Shown here one piece after another: positions 1-11,884 of a stretch of DNA of 64,000 nt. Source of the stretch: Erythroxylum novogranatense (taxonomy: Eukaryota > Streptophyta > Magnoliopsida > Malpighiales > Erythroxylaceae). The translations under genes were made by a program, and so were the position numbers. How positions within the stretch are numbered: position 1 is the first letter of the stretch; each line of letters starts with the position of its first letter. The notes under the pieces were generated by a model, which saw nothing but the letters and a program-made list of their open reading frames with translations, had not been told where the DNA came from and made no database searches. The stretch lies in the NCBI GenBank assembly GCA_029891385.1, contig CM057231.1:62479103-62543102 (forward strand), written 5' to 3'.

Positions 1-1782
1 GTAGAGCTCTCTTGTCTCTATGAAATAGATACCAAATTTGTCCAAATTGGAGTTCGGAGTAGGGAGTTATGGCCTAGACAAGTTGGCATGTCGGAGGAAA
101 TTGTTTCAGATCTGTCATTTTATAGGACTAGTCGACTAGGATTCTTAAACCAGTCGACCACAACCTGCACTAGTCGACTAGGACATGTATTTTTCCTGCA
201 CTAGTCGACTATAACCTGCACTAGTCGACTAGGATGTGTATTTTTCCTCCTTTTTGCTCATAACTTTTTCGTCCGACATCCGATTGACCTGATTCTTGAG
301 GCATCGGATTCTTAAAACATTGAATTTCATTGCATGAGAAATTGGGAATTTTTGGACGGAAAATTGACATGGGTCCGGGCAATGATTCTTTGGTCACTGT
401 TTTATTTATTTTTGGACCTATAGAGGTCCAAATTGAAATCTTGTCGGTCTTGTTAGATTTCTAATTTTTAAACGGATTAGTGGTGATTGAAAATTTGGAT
501 TTAGAGCCGGGAAAATCATGAACATGCATTGTATACATTTTAAGCGCTACATGTGCATTCTGAAATATTACTGATTGGATTTTTGGTAATCATTGCATAC
601 TGTAACTGGTATAGAGGCACATTTGGAGCATCAATCCACCAATGCCACTAAGACTTCCAAGTATTAGCTCAGAAGTACAGGTGAGTAACCTAGTTGGTTC
701 CTCAATTTCTGTTTGTTTATAGTTCATCTTGATAATTACAGAGAATAACGGTGTTTATGTAAAAACTGATTATGACTGAAATGTTGAACCGAAGGAATGA
801 GAATTGGGCATTGAAGTGTAAACTGGTTGTGAATGTGATAAATTGTGACTGTATGAAAATCTGTATGATTGAGAATGATATGTTTGATTTTGATAAATTG
901 GATTGGACTGCAATGTGATTTTGTGACTGTAGGATATTGTGATATATTGAGCATGTTACATTCCATATACAAATACTTAAACGGATAATAATAGTTGTGA
1001 CCTGAGACGCCACTGATATTGAAAAGAGCCTTGAGCTTTAACACTGATACTGAAAAGAGCCTTGAGCTCAATCACTGAAAAAGAGCTTTGAGCTCGAAGG
1101 GAGTTAGTTTATACCCAGAGGGCTCTCCTACTCCCTAGATGCGTCTACTGAATACTGATCACTGTTAAGCGCTCGGTCACAACACTATAATAAACTGGAA
1201 ATGAGTCACTGTGCATTGCATACAAATGTGATAAGCGATTCTGAAATTGCACGAGTTATGTAATTGTTATATGATATCTTGAATGTATAATTGATCAAAT
1301 CGTGAGTTGCTTGCGATATGCATGAATTGGGTGAACCATCGATGATGGTTTCTCCTTTGAGTTCGCAAAACTCACCCAAAATTTGCATCTATTTTCAGGT
1401 CTTGAAGAATACCCGTTTGACACGGAGTATGTCTCTCGTATGCAAGTGAAAGATAGAGGTCGGGATCGGTTTAAATCGCATTAGTGTCTCATAATTGTAC
1501 TTCAAAATCTTTGTATAAGAATGCTCTGTATTTATAGTGAGCCCAATATGGTTAAGGCTTTTGTTCATTAAATGGATTTTGTAAATTATTATTGAATGAT
1601 TGTTATAATCAAAATGTTTATTTATGAGCGTGGGCTCAGTTGTTTCTTGTCTATTAGTGCAAATGAGTGTTAAAAAACATATTGATCTTGAGTTTGACCG
1701 ATGATGTAGCACGCCACCCTCATGAGCACGGACTCGGATATCACCAACGATGTCGGGTTCGGTCACGCGAGTGGGTGTTACA
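1..1782 (+). repeat. 5' LTR, partial (start lies outside window)
   Basis: The first base aligns with about 7200 of the second copy and identity continues to about 1263/8462 with scattered substitutions and small indels. The last 520 bases (1264-1782) have no partner because the second copy is truncated. The terminus TGTTACA at 1776-1782 is the inverted complement of the start of the other LTR. Short open frames in it run through repeat DNA on both strands and look like chance. Confidence 0.75.
127..233. repeat. Palindromic GTCGAC motif array in 5' LTR
   Basis: Several copies of the perfect palindrome CTAGTCGACTAG or close variants (ACTAGTCGACTA, CCAGTCGACC) are spaced by short linkers such as CAACCTGC. 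The array is conserved in the second LTR at 7326-7432. Confidence 0.8.
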
Positions 1783-1802
1783 TTTAGGTGATATCGAGCC
1801 AA
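1783..1802 (+). promoter_or_regulatory. Primer-binding-site-like sequence (tRNA-Met type)
   Basis: Directly after the LTR terminus, the stretch GGTGATATCGAGCC resembles the initiator tRNA-Met site TGGTATCAGAGCC, with an insertion and substitutions. Position and partial match support the call; the match is degenerate. Confidence 0.45.
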
Positions 1803-4800
1803 AGAATCTGAATGTATCTAAGCGCGATCTGAAACATAGGTTAAGTTGCATGCATTTGAGTCGTGTCGTTGCAGACCATAGCAACTGATCCCCAATCTGA
1901 GTCGCACTAGTAAAAATCCTACGTGTGAACATGTGTTACGTGATTAAGTGTGAGAAAAGTGAGAAGGTATCAGAATGTGAACCCATGAAAGTGTATGAGA
2001 AATTAGGAAGGGGAAAAAGGAAAAATGGATAATGAAACTTATATTGTACTGTTGTTATAAACCCGGAATGTGGTATAAGTATGACTACGTTAGCATGGGG
2101 TGATTGAGGAACGAATGATATCAAAATGAATCAGGGGATTGAAAGTGGCAATATTACGGCGAAAGAAAATGGAAATGTCTATAGTTTGAAAAGGTTCACT
2201 GTGGATATGAGAAACATAGTGGCTAAAGTATGCCTTTGTGAGAGTAAAAGTTCGAGATGATTAGGTAATTAGAGTTGTGACTTGTATATTCAAAGAAATG
2301 GGGATAATTGGAAATGAGTAAAAAGTATATGGTCCGATCAGGCAGATATGGATTCACTACATTTGTATTAGTGGATATCATAGATGATGATAGCGAGATT
2401 GCAATGAGATTAAACAAAAGAACATAAAGAGCGAAGAAGTAGAAATGGTGAGGCGAAAGTATGCAGATGAGCTATGGTGAAGCGGTTATGATCATGAGCG
2501 TGAGTTTGGGACCAAAATGGTTATGCAAATATTATGCTAAGAGTTGATTGAATCAGTATAAGAGGATAGTAGGGAAAAAGGAAGACTGGAAATTTCTACT
2601 GATTGTGCATCGGAAAATTCTGGATTGGTTGAATATGTGTATATGGACACAGAAGTGGTAAATGGATGGGTAAATAGATAGAAATGCAGTGTATCTGTAT
2701 CCATGAACGTAATATGTTGTCTTGTTTTGGGGACACATCCCCGAATGTACTAGAAATGTGAATAATCATGGATTGTGTGAGGGAAATAAAAAAATAGTAG
2801 TAATGAGATGACAGTGTATAAGTCAAGTTGATATGACCTTAAAAAGGCCAAGCTTGCATGTAAATGAGATGGGACTAAAACCATGTGAAAAGAAGTACAA
2901 TGACGAGTGGGAAAGGAAACAATGATAGTGATAGTGAAACAAGGACAATGATAATGAAACAACAATAGTGGTATATGAAAAGAATTGTCGAGTTGAGGGT
3001 AATACACCTTTGTGAGTATATCGTGGATAGTGAAACAATTGAGCTTATGTGTGGAAATAATAGAGGAAACGATCGGTGATTTATTGACTAAGTGCTAGTC
3101 ATAGTTCCTATAATGTAAGGGTCATAATTTATAGTGCTTGTTCGGGAGGAAATTAAAATTTCAAAAGATGCAACGTATGTGAAGAATTCGAGGAAAGAAG
3201 AAAGACACGATTATGAAATAATTCCTTTGATCGAGGATTGGCACAAACAGAATAGAGTTTTGTAGAATCCTTAGTAGTATAAGCTACTAATTGGTCCCCG
3301 GATGAGATGAAATGATTTTGGTGATGTATATACCAGGTGGAAATGTCAAAGAAATTGTTTAGTGTCTCACAGAACCTTAGTGCAAAGGATGTTCCGATCA
3401 TTCAAGTTATGCATTCAGGTTATGGCATAAACTTGGAGACAGCAAGTATAGTTGAAATTGATCCTTGCGAGATACTACGAACGATTAAACGATTGAAAAG
3501 CAATTAGGGACACTAATTGGTTGATGAGACTTTGGTGAACAGTATAATGACGGTAGCAAGACTAATGGTCATGACAGGAACAAAACGAAAAGAAGTATGG
3601 ACGAAATCCAAAGTGAAATTGAGTCATATCTCAAGAGGAGATTTAGACATAACAAGTGAAAGATACTACTGAGGTTATCTGCTTTGTGTGTACGGGAATG
3701 TAACGTATCCACCTACGTGAGTGGAATTTTAATTTGAGGTGATTCTATTATGATGTGAAGTGAATAGATCTCCATATGTGATGCAAAACTGTTGGGAAAT
3801 CTTGATTCGAAACTAAGAAGAAAATAGTCCCGAACTGCGAAGTGAAATTCTCAAATGAAGTGGAAAATATGGAGGTCCAAGTACGGATGACTAGGTATTG
3901 GCATATGTCGATGTGAATGACAGGAAATCAATTGATAAGAGAAACTTCATAGCAACAAGAAAAGGGAAACTGAACCGGCGTGATGTAGTGTTACCTTCAT
4001 TAAGGAATCATAAATACACTAGCGTGGACTCACCGAAAGGTTTGGTGATATCTCATTAAAAACAACAATGAGTAATGTCTAGAGATTGATATGAGGTAAA
4101 CAAATGGTATTAACTGAGAACTACAATCATAGGTGTAATGTGTTTGCAAGTGTTGCAAAGTAAAAGAGTTATATGAATCATGGAAGAACCTGACACTGGT
4201 AAGAAGCATACCTTTGGAGATTGTGCAGTGTGTGATGATGTGTCAATTTGTGAGAACGGTATAAGAGGAACTGCATTGTTTTTGATAAATGAACGGCATA
4301 CACAATTGGATATTATTTTGGTAAAGGTCGAGTGTGAGTCCAAATAGTGAACAGATAATGCTGCAACGAACAAACCAATTACAGATATTGGGATTTCCAA
4401 AGAATGTCAAGTTGATTTTGGGTAATTATGAAGTGTTACTGGGAAATTGAAGTTGTAGATCTAGTGATACTGGATAGAGGTAAGAAAGGTTAAGAGTGCA
4501 GGAGTTAAAGTGGGGAGTCCTATAATGAGTCTGAATATGCGAGTGAAATCGAAAAAACAATATTGAATGATTCAAAGAAGAAGTATGTGTCCCAGATAAA
4601 AGTGATAGAACAAGAAAGTGAGCAAATGAAGCTAGACATTCTAGGAGGTATATGCGAAAAGTGAAATTGAATAACTATGGGTATAGAACGAAATGATTAT
4701 AGATTCAAGTGCGTAGAGGTTTGAATGTTCAATAGGAAAAGTTCTTAAGTGTTTGGACTGCAGAGGATTATAACCTCATGATATAGTTTTGACTGAATGA

Positions 4801-5446
4801 TTATAGAATTAATGGTGATCACAAGATGAAATTGTACACGCTTGTAGTACACACACAAAAATGTCTAACAAGAGGCAAAGACCAACATTGAGTCGAAATG
4901 CTTGTGATGAGTGAAACAAAGGAAAGTGACTTAGGATAACTGCATAGGTTAGCTGAAGTAGATCAGGATCGAACAAATGAAATAGAATGAAATGCATATA
5001 GAACAGTGAAATGTCAAAAGAACACTGAATCTGGACTAAGAGTCAATGAAATATAAAGGATTGCGTTAGGTGGATTACCACCGGTTATAGTGAAAAATAG
5101 AGATAAGTGCCACTGTGTCGGTACCAAAGAAAAGAGAAGTGTCGCAAATGAGAGAAACTATTTTATTGTAAGTATCATAGTGACAAAGTGTACGCAGAAT
5201 TGGCAAAAAGGGTATCAATGAAGTTATTGAAATAAGTCTATATATTGAGAAAAAGGTATTGGATGGATAAAACGTGATAAGTGAACAGGTTCGGAAATAA
5301 TAATTTGAGTCATAGCAACCGACTGCCTTACTGCGATCTTTTGGTAAAGGAATGATGGAGTGATTTAAGAGTATGGGAATTATAGGAACATATGATTACT
5401 GTCATATTGAACCGTGGACTGACAATTTCGAGGACGAAATTTTTCT
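1803..5446 (+). other. Non-coding interior of the LARD-like element
   Basis: About 3.6 kb, purine-rich on the plus strand, with no open frame that I can match to gag, protease, reverse transcriptase, RNase H or integrase. Open frames on the minus strand (all under 100 codons) look like shadows of the skewed composition. No internal repeat or host gene was seen. Confidence 0.55.
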
Positions 5447-5459
5447 AAGGAGGGGGAGT
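5447..5459 (+). promoter_or_regulatory. Polypurine tract
   Basis: AAGGAGGGGGAGT sits immediately before the LTR start TGTAACATCCC. In LTR elements this is where plus-strand DNA synthesis is primed, and it fixes the 3' LTR boundary. Confidence 0.75.
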
Positions 5460-8400
5460 TGTAACATCCCACCCTCGACGGGAAGGGTAAAATAGTAAAT
5501 TGGCTAGGGGTAAGAGTGATTAGGAATGCTTTGACATTGGTATGCATACTGGTACTGGTGATCAACAAAAATAGTGCACAAGAAATAATTGTACATGCAT
5601 ACATGACATTCCCAGTATTTGGACCTAAACGGCATTTTATTGTGATTAACGTGGTTATTGTGTATGAAAAATTATTCTGAGTGAGCCATAGTGAGTTTTC
5701 CATTTTAAGATATTTTTGGGAATTTTTCTGGAATTTTTCGGAGAAAATTCTCGGACCGGAAAAATCGCAAAGTAGCGAACCGACTGATTTTCGGTACCTA
5801 AAATTTCTGTCAAATGGTACTGTAATATTGGGTACATTATTTTGGAATTGTAATTGAGACCCTTGGAAATGGATTGAAGACCTAATTCTATTTGGATTAT
5901 TTTATCAAAGGTTATTAAGTTATTTTGTCTTCTTCTTAAGTGACAAGGTGGCAAAGCATTTAATGCTTGGATTATGTGGCTCCATTCTCAACTCTTCTAT
6001 GTTTGAAGAGTGAAAGTTGAGTTATTAACATATTGGCTTTGTCTCATCCGAAAATCTCCTTCTCCTTCCTTCTCATCGATTTTCTTCACTTGTTCCACTT
6101 AGTTGCTACTCTCTTTGTTCTTCCTTGCATGCTTATAAGCTTAAACCTTCTCCCTCCTTACTATGATGATAACCATGCATGGGGTTGAGAAGTGAGGAAG
6201 TAGAGTGGTTGAAGAAGTGAAGAGTTAAAGCTTGATTAGGTAAGGTTTATGCTAAGCTTTCATTATGTTCTTTCATATGGTTGTTAGAAGCATTTATTGT
6301 GATTTTTATGTGCATTAATTATATTCAAGTGAATGTATGAATGATCTAGTGACTGATTTCTTGTCCATTTGGATGCTTAGTGATGTTTTATTGGTATTGA
6401 AGGTGATAGGATCTAAGGTTAGTACCAAAAATGGAAAATTGGTTTTGTACTGATTACACTGTTTTGATCATAACTAATGGTGTGGTTATATAAATGGGGT
6501 GCGGTTTGTGAAAAATGAAACTGTAGTTGATTGGCTACCATTTTGTGTGAAATAGGTGTTGTCTGATTGTAGCTCTAAGAGGTCGAATTTTGGCTTGGAA
6601 AATCAGAGACATGGGCTGTGGGAATAGTACCCAGATTGATGACCTAATTATTTTGATGATTTTTCTAAATTAATTTAGAAGGAATTAGTGAAAATGGTCT
6701 TAATAAAAGTTGAAGCCTATCTTGTTAGCTTTCCATTTCCACTGAAGTTAGGTCATTGACTAGTGGTCAGGTCAGAAACTTGCATGATAGTTTTGAGCTT
6801 GTTAATGATGGAATTGGATTCTGAGTCCTACATGAAAATTGAAGTATGAGATCTCATATTTCCAGTGATGTAAGGTAGTGATTGTTTTGACATTTGTGCT
6901 AGGAGATATGCTGCTTTGAAATGTCTGTTCAGATTGGGAAATTTCAGTGGGCAGATGCTTTGGTGAATTGTTTGGCCTAGTTAGCAAATGAATTTGATTT
7001 CAGGTTGTCATTAAAGTTGTAGATAACATTGGGATCTTTCTGAGCATATTTATTGTGTAATTTTTGACAAAGGAAATGAGAAGTTATTGAATTTACAAGA
7101 TACTGTACTGTTTTAGAACCCATTGACTGGGCAGTAACTTTGATTGCATTTTTGACACCCTTAGAGGTAAAATTGGCTTTTGTGTCCTTCATAAAACTTG
7201 TAGAGCTCTCTTTTCTCTATGAAATAGACACCAAATTTGTCCAAATTGGAGTTTGGAGTAGGGAGTTATGGCCTAGACAAGTTGGAATGTCGGAGGAAAT
7301 TGTTTCAGATCTGTCATTTTATAGGACTAGTCGACTAGGATTCTTAAACCAGTCGACTACAACCTGCACTAGTCGACTAGGACATGTATTTTTCCTGCAC
7401 TAGTCGACTACAACCTGCACTAGTCGACTAGGATGTGTATTTTCCTCCTTTTTGCTCATAAATTTTTCGTCCGACATCCGATTGACCTGATTCTTGAGGC
7501 ATCGGATTCGTGAAACATTGAATTTCATTGCGTGAGAAATTGGAAATTTTTGGACAAAAAATTGGCGTGGATCCGGGCAATGATTCTTTGGTCACTGTTT
7601 TATTTATTTTTGGACCTATAGAGGTCCAAATTGAGTACTGTCAGTGCCATTAGATTTCTAATTTTTAAACGGATTAGTGGTGATTGAAAATTTGGATTTA
7701 GGGCCGGGAAAATCATGAACATGCATTGTATACATTTTAAGCGCTACATGTGCATTCTGAAATATTACTGATTGGATTTTTGGTAATCATTGCATACTGT
7801 AACTGGTATAGAGGCACATTTGGAGCGTCAATCCACCGATGCCACTAAGACTTCCAGGTATTAGCTCAGAAGTATAGATGAGTAACCTAGTTGGTTCCTC
7901 AATTTTTGTTTGTTTATATTTCTGTACTGATAATTCTGTAGAGAATAATGATGTTTATGTAAAAACTGATTATGACTGAAATGTTGAACCGAAGGAATGA
8001 GAATTGGGCATTGAAGTGTAAACTGGCTGTGAATGTGATAAATTGTGACTGTATGAAAATCTGTATGGTTGAGAATGATATGTTTGATTTTGATAAATTG
8101 GATTGGACAGCAATGTGATTTTGTGACTGTAGGATATTGTGATATATTGAGCATGTTGCATTCCATATACAAATACTTAAACGGATAATAATAATTGTGA
8201 CCTGAGACGCCACTGATATTGAACAGAGCCTTGAGCTCGAACACTGATACTGAAAAGAGCCTTGAGCTCGAACACTGAAAAAGAACTTTGAGCTCGAAAG
8301 GAGTTAGTTCATACCCAGAGGGCTCTCCTACTCCCTAGATGCGTCTACTGAATACTGATCACTGTTAAGCGCTCGGTCACAACAATGTAATAAACTGGAA

Positions 8401-8462
8401 ATGAGTCATATGTGCATTGCATACAAATGTGATAACTGATTTACGAAATTGCCTGAGTTATG
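5460..8462 (+). repeat. 3' LTR, 3' end truncated
   Basis: Starts TGTAACATCCC after the polypurine tract. From about 7200 it repeats window bases 1-1263. Similarity stops near 8455-8462, where unrelated Helitron-like DNA begins, so the last 520 bases and the matching TGTTACA end are missing. Full LTR length is inferred at about 3.5 kb. The 5' part (5460-7199) has no second copy in the window, since the first LTR begins upstream. Confidence 0.75.
7326..7432. repeat. Palindromic GTCGAC motif array in 3' LTR
   Basis: Copies of CTAGTCGACTAG and variants, matching the array at 127-233. Linker sequences are also conserved between the LTR copies. Confidence 0.8.
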
Positions 8463-8484
8463 GATTCTATACGAAAAAATCATG

Positions 8485-8600
8485 GCACCCAAACACAGAG
8501 GAGATAATCAGAAATCTTCCTCAAGCTCTGGAACAAATAAAGACGTTCCCAAGGCAGAGCACCCAAATAGAGAGGAGATAATCAGAAATCTTCCTCAAGC
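8485..8600 (+). repeat. 42-bp direct repeat, two copies, 74-bp period
   Basis: 8485-8526 and 8559-8600 are nearly identical (GAGGAGATAATCAGAAATCT core, flanked by GCACCCAAA and TTCCTCAAGC). They lie just inside the truncation point of the LARD-like element. Confidence 0.8.
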
Positions 8601-9085
8601 TAAAGCTCTGATAACTAGTTTGACTTTACTGTCATCTTATTTTGACTCTGCTTTGTCTTACTTTCTATCGTTTCATGTTTTACTTTCCGTAGTTGAAGTT
8701 TTTATAGTGTGTGGTGAACTATATATTTCTGGAATTTTAATATATGTTGTACTCAGTGTTTATGTCTTGCTGGTTTGTATTCTTTCTTTCAACTTATATG
8801 TTCCTATCATTCTTTCTGTTTTTATTAAGTAAGAATGTTGGCTGATGAATGCGAAAAATGTTGCTTTAGGAATTGTGTAATTTACGTAAGATTTATCATT
8901 TGAAATGGGTCGGATGAATATAAGCTTAGGTCAGGAAAGACGTTTTCCAATTACCTAGTGACAATAATTGTATATTAGGAAACTATAATAGTAATCGAAA
9001 AAAAGGTTAGTATGTTGTTTAATCAAAAAAAAACTCACCTATTAACACATTGTTACAGTAAGATAGCTCTACATAATTCGGAAAA

Positions 9086-9090
9086 TAATC
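9086..9090. repeat. Target-site duplication, left copy
   Basis: TAATC directly before the Ty1/copia 5' LTR; it recurs at 16503-16507. Confidence 0.9.
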
Positions 9091-9304
9091 TGTTGGACCA
9101 ATGGCGGTTGACAAATTAAATCCCTTTATGTTTTGATAATAATAAAATATCTAGAAATCGTTAAGAAAATTATTTCAGGTATTATTCAATGAAAGGATTG
9201 AGCAAATCAAGTTGAGGAAGTGTCTAATCAATGAGGAATCAAGTTGGGAGTTATCTACTAAGTAAAAATGGCATAATGCTTAAGGATAATGAAGGATTTG
9301 GTAA

Positions 9305-9535
9305 TACAAGTCGACTTACATCAAGGTATGAATATAACAAGTCAACTGGATCGATCTGAGTTTAACTTATATGGAGATGTATTAAGACAAGGCGACTTAT
9401 AACACACAAGTCGACTTATCGAGGCAGACAAGTCGACTTATACAGCACAAGTCGACTTATTGAAGAGCGGAGTTACAAGTTTTACGTGAATGGTTGAAAC
9501 AAATCGACTTATGCATTCGACAAGTCGACTTATGG
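9305..9535. repeat. AAGTCGACTT palindrome array in copia 5' LTR
   Basis: About eight copies of the palindrome or one-base variants (AAGGCGACTT, AAATCGACTT, AAGTCAACTG), usually followed by AT. They lie upstream of the putative TATA box. The same array is in the 3' LTR at 15666-15896. Confidence 0.85.
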
Positions 9536-9647
9536 ATGCACAGATTCAGCTCCAACGGTCCAATTTGATAAAAATGGAATGGAGATAATCAAGCAACGGC
9601 TATAACAAATCAAGCAACGGCTAGAAGAGCTCCAACAGCTATATTTC

Positions 9648-9668
9648 CTCTAGTATAAATAGAGGATG
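9648..9668 (+). promoter_or_regulatory. Putative TATA box of the copia LTR
   Basis: GTATAAATAGAGG is a strong plant TATA-type sequence placed downstream of the palindrome array and upstream of the LTR 3' region. The equivalent in the 3' LTR is near 16010. Confidence 0.6.
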
Positions 9669-10142
9669 ATGGAAGAAGAGTATATATAAGTTCTATAAGC
9701 TCAAATACTCTCATATTGCTTAAAATTGCTCATTATTGCTCTTATTTTGTTACAAATTGTTTTGATCATTTGTTCTTCAAATCTTTGTATTGTTTTATTA
9801 CAATTTGAGTGACGAGTGAAAAGGTCACGTGAGGTAGGATTTGTGCCGGAAGACAAATTGAGTGTAAAAGGTTACTTGAGCCGGAATTCAAGTAGCGTTG
9901 TAAAAAGTTCACACTTAACTACAAAGTGTGCAATAAATTGGTTGGCAAAATTCTAAGTGGGAGCTTAGGTAGAGGACGTAGGTCTTAGCACCGAACCTCT
10001 ATAAAAACAAGTGTTTGATCTTCTTCCCTACACTTTTCAATTAAGTTTATCTAAATTATTTTGTGTGTTTAACTTCGATTTTCTTGTAGAAATTTTCAAA
10101 GAATTTTAAGATCTATTCAACCCCCTTCTAGATCACTTACAA

Positions 10143-10155
10143 TTGGTATCGAGGC
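10143..10155 (+). promoter_or_regulatory. Primer-binding site (initiator tRNA-Met type)
   Basis: TTGGTATCGAGGC lies two bases after the LTR end. TGGTATC matches the standard tRNA-Met complement, with divergence after it. Confidence 0.75.
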
Positions 10156-10168
10156 GAAGTATATCTCG

Positions 10169-10969
10169 ATGGCACACAACAACCTCATGGAAGAAGGTAA
10201 GACTAATAACCGTCCTCCCTTGTTTAATGGCTCTAACTATTCTTCATGGAAAAATCCTATGAAGTATCATATCATAAGTGAGGGAGTTGAATACTGGAAG
10301 ATCATTATCTTCGGACTTCAAGCCCCTCTGAAAGAAAATGGTGAGTTAAAAACGGAGCTGGAGTATGATGATAACGATTGGAGGCAAGCGTACATCAACG
10401 CCAAAGCTATGAAGCTGATATATTGTGCATTAACGGTTAAGGAAAGAAACCGGGTAAATTCTTGCACCACTGCCAAGGAAATGTGGGAGAGACTTCGAGT
10501 TACTCATGAAGGGACAAATCAAGTCCGGGAGACAAAGATCAACATGCTTCTCCACGACTACGAGATGTTCGTCATGAAGGAAGGTGAGTCAATTTCTACA
10601 ATGCTTGACCGTTTTGCAGAAATCATAAATGGATTAGGCAACCTGGGAAAGCACATGACGGATAGCGAGAAGGTAAAGAAGATTCTTCGTTCACTGCCGA
10701 AGGAATGGGATTCTCAAGTCACCGCAATTATGGAATCAAAGGATCTCAACCATCTGGAATTCAATGCTTTGGTGGGATCACTTATCAACTACGAGATTAT
10801 TCTCAAATCCAGAGAAGGCAGAGGTAAGCCTCAAAAATCTATTGCCTTTAAAGCTAACACTTCTTTTGTTGATGAAAGTGAAGAGGAAATAGATGAAGAC
10901 GAGGAAGACGAAGAAATAGCTATGTACGCTAGAAATCTAAGAAAGTTCAAGGGACTTCTTAAAAATTGA
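10169..10969 (+). pseudogene. gag: Ty1/copia gag, N-terminal and central part
   Basis: A 266-codon frame starting 14 bases after the primer site. The N-terminus (RPPLFNGSNYSSWKNPMKYH) is the conserved start of plant copia gag, followed by the UBN2-type gag domain (W..L...HEGTNQVRETKINML, about residues 105-130; LRSLPKEWD near 170). The C-terminus is very acidic. The frame closes at 10967 before the zinc knuckle, which follows in another frame, so this is the 5' piece of a broken capsid gene that packages element RNA in the cytoplasm. Confidence 0.85.
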
Positions 10970-11871
10970 AGGAAAGAATTAAATGGCGGAAAACAGGTAG
11001 AAAGAAAGAGGTTTGGCGCGGAAAGAAAATCAAAAAGCTATGACGAAAAGAAAGGCAACGAAGAATGTTGGAGATGTGGAAAACGGGGACATATCGCAAG
11101 AGAATGCAAAAACTCATCATCAACATCAAACTTTCAGAAAAATGACAAATACGACAAAGGTAAAAGGAAAACTAGCCTGGTGGCAACTTGGAGTGATGAA
11201 GAGGATGCATATCAAAGCGACGATGAGAACAACCTGGCACTTATGACAAAAAGTTCATCAAGTGATGATTAAAATGAGGTAACTTTCAATGACCAAGATC
11301 TAAGAGATTCTTTTGATGCTTTGCAAACTGATTTTGAAGAAGCAATTGAGATTAAAAAAAATTAAGAAAGAAAATACGAGAATTGGTTGCTGAAAATAAA
11401 GCCCTACATGATACTATTGATGATTTAGATAGTCCAAAAGAAGATCATTCTGCATGCCTTGTTGAAAAAGAAAATCTTATTTGTGAACTTGATAGAGTTA
11501 GAAAGGAATTCTCTTACGTGGTTAGAAAATTTGCTAATGGAAACGAAAAGTTTGAGAACTTGTTATCTTTGCAAAGATACTCAATTTCTAAACATGGTTT
11601 AGGATATGATCCGCTTAATGTAGATTGTTCTTTGATTTCAAAATTCACTACGGATGGAAAAATTGCTCAATGTGCTAGATGTTTGAAAGATGGGCATATA
11701 GAAGTTGCATGCAAGAGTACTAGAAGATGTGTTAAGATTAAGAAAATTTGGGTTATTAAAGGCACAACACCACCTAATGTGGTTTATATGGCTAATCAAT
11801 ATGGACCCAAAATGGCTTGGGTACCTATAAGAAGAAAGAACTTTGACATTGTAGGTACAAGCAAGGGATGA
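10970..11871 (+). pseudogene. gag: Ty1/copia gag C-terminal part: zinc knuckle and charged helical region
   Basis: A CCHC zinc knuckle, CWRCGKRGHIARECK, is encoded around 11060-11105, out of frame with the upstream gag frame. After further breaks, a 162-codon frame (11383-11871) holds a charged, probably coiled-coil segment (LVEKENLICELDRVRKE) and a C-terminal stretch that leads into protease, as in SIRE and related copia polyproteins. At least two frameshifts separate these pieces. Confidence 0.75.
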
Positions 11872-11884
11872 AAAATCGTCAAGC

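Larger units (their letters stand above)
1..8462 (+). mobile_element. LARD-like large LTR retroelement, truncated at both window-side ends
   Basis: Two long direct repeats (1-1782 and 5460-8462) flank a 3.7-kb interior. The left repeat ends TGTTACA and the right one begins TGTAACA, the expected inverted termini, with a tRNA-Met-like primer site after the first and a polypurine tract before the second. No reverse transcriptase, integrase or gag could be recognised. Long LTRs around a non-coding interior of this size match the class called LARD. The stretch before the polypurine tract (GAGGACGAAATTTTTCTAAG) resembles Ty3/gypsy Tekay/Del-type 3' ends, so a Ty3 parent is my inference. A strongly decayed autonomous element cannot be excluded. 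Confidence 0.7.
8463..9090. mobile_element. Helitron-related fragment with antisense helicase homology
   Basis: Begins where the 3' LTR breaks off and ends at the Ty1/copia insertion. Bases around 8910-9040 match 56085-56200, beginning with an exact shared stretch (GATGAATATAAGCTTAGGTC) and continuing with substitutions. In the right-hand Helitron that stretch is part of the minus-strand helicase region, so the helicase remnant here is also on the minus strand. A 127-codon open frame over 8449-8832 crosses the LTR junction and a T-rich stretch; it is chimeric and I do not call it a gene. Confidence 0.5.
9091..10141 (+). repeat. Ty1/copia 5' LTR
   Basis: Starts TGTTGGACCAATGG and ends CACTTACA. 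It contains the palindromic AAGTCGACTT array at 9305-9535 and a TATA-like stretch near 9650 (CTAGTATAAATAGAGGATGA) that probably marks the promoter. The 3' part, with ATTCAACCCCCTTCTAGATC, is typical of plant copia LTR ends. Confidence 0.92.

Noticed and set aside
127..233. CRISPR-like array
   Set aside because: Short palindromes with non-unique linkers, in a plant LTR and duplicated in the partner LTR; no spacers or cas genes.
717..1071. Overlapping minus-strand open frames, also at 7861-8244
   Set aside because: Conserved only because they lie in the two LTR copies; composition is skewed and no homology is recognisable.
8449..8832. 127-codon plus-strand open frame
   Set aside because: It starts in the truncated LTR, runs through a local duplication and ends in a T-rich hydrophobic stretch; no family resemblance and a chimeric origin.
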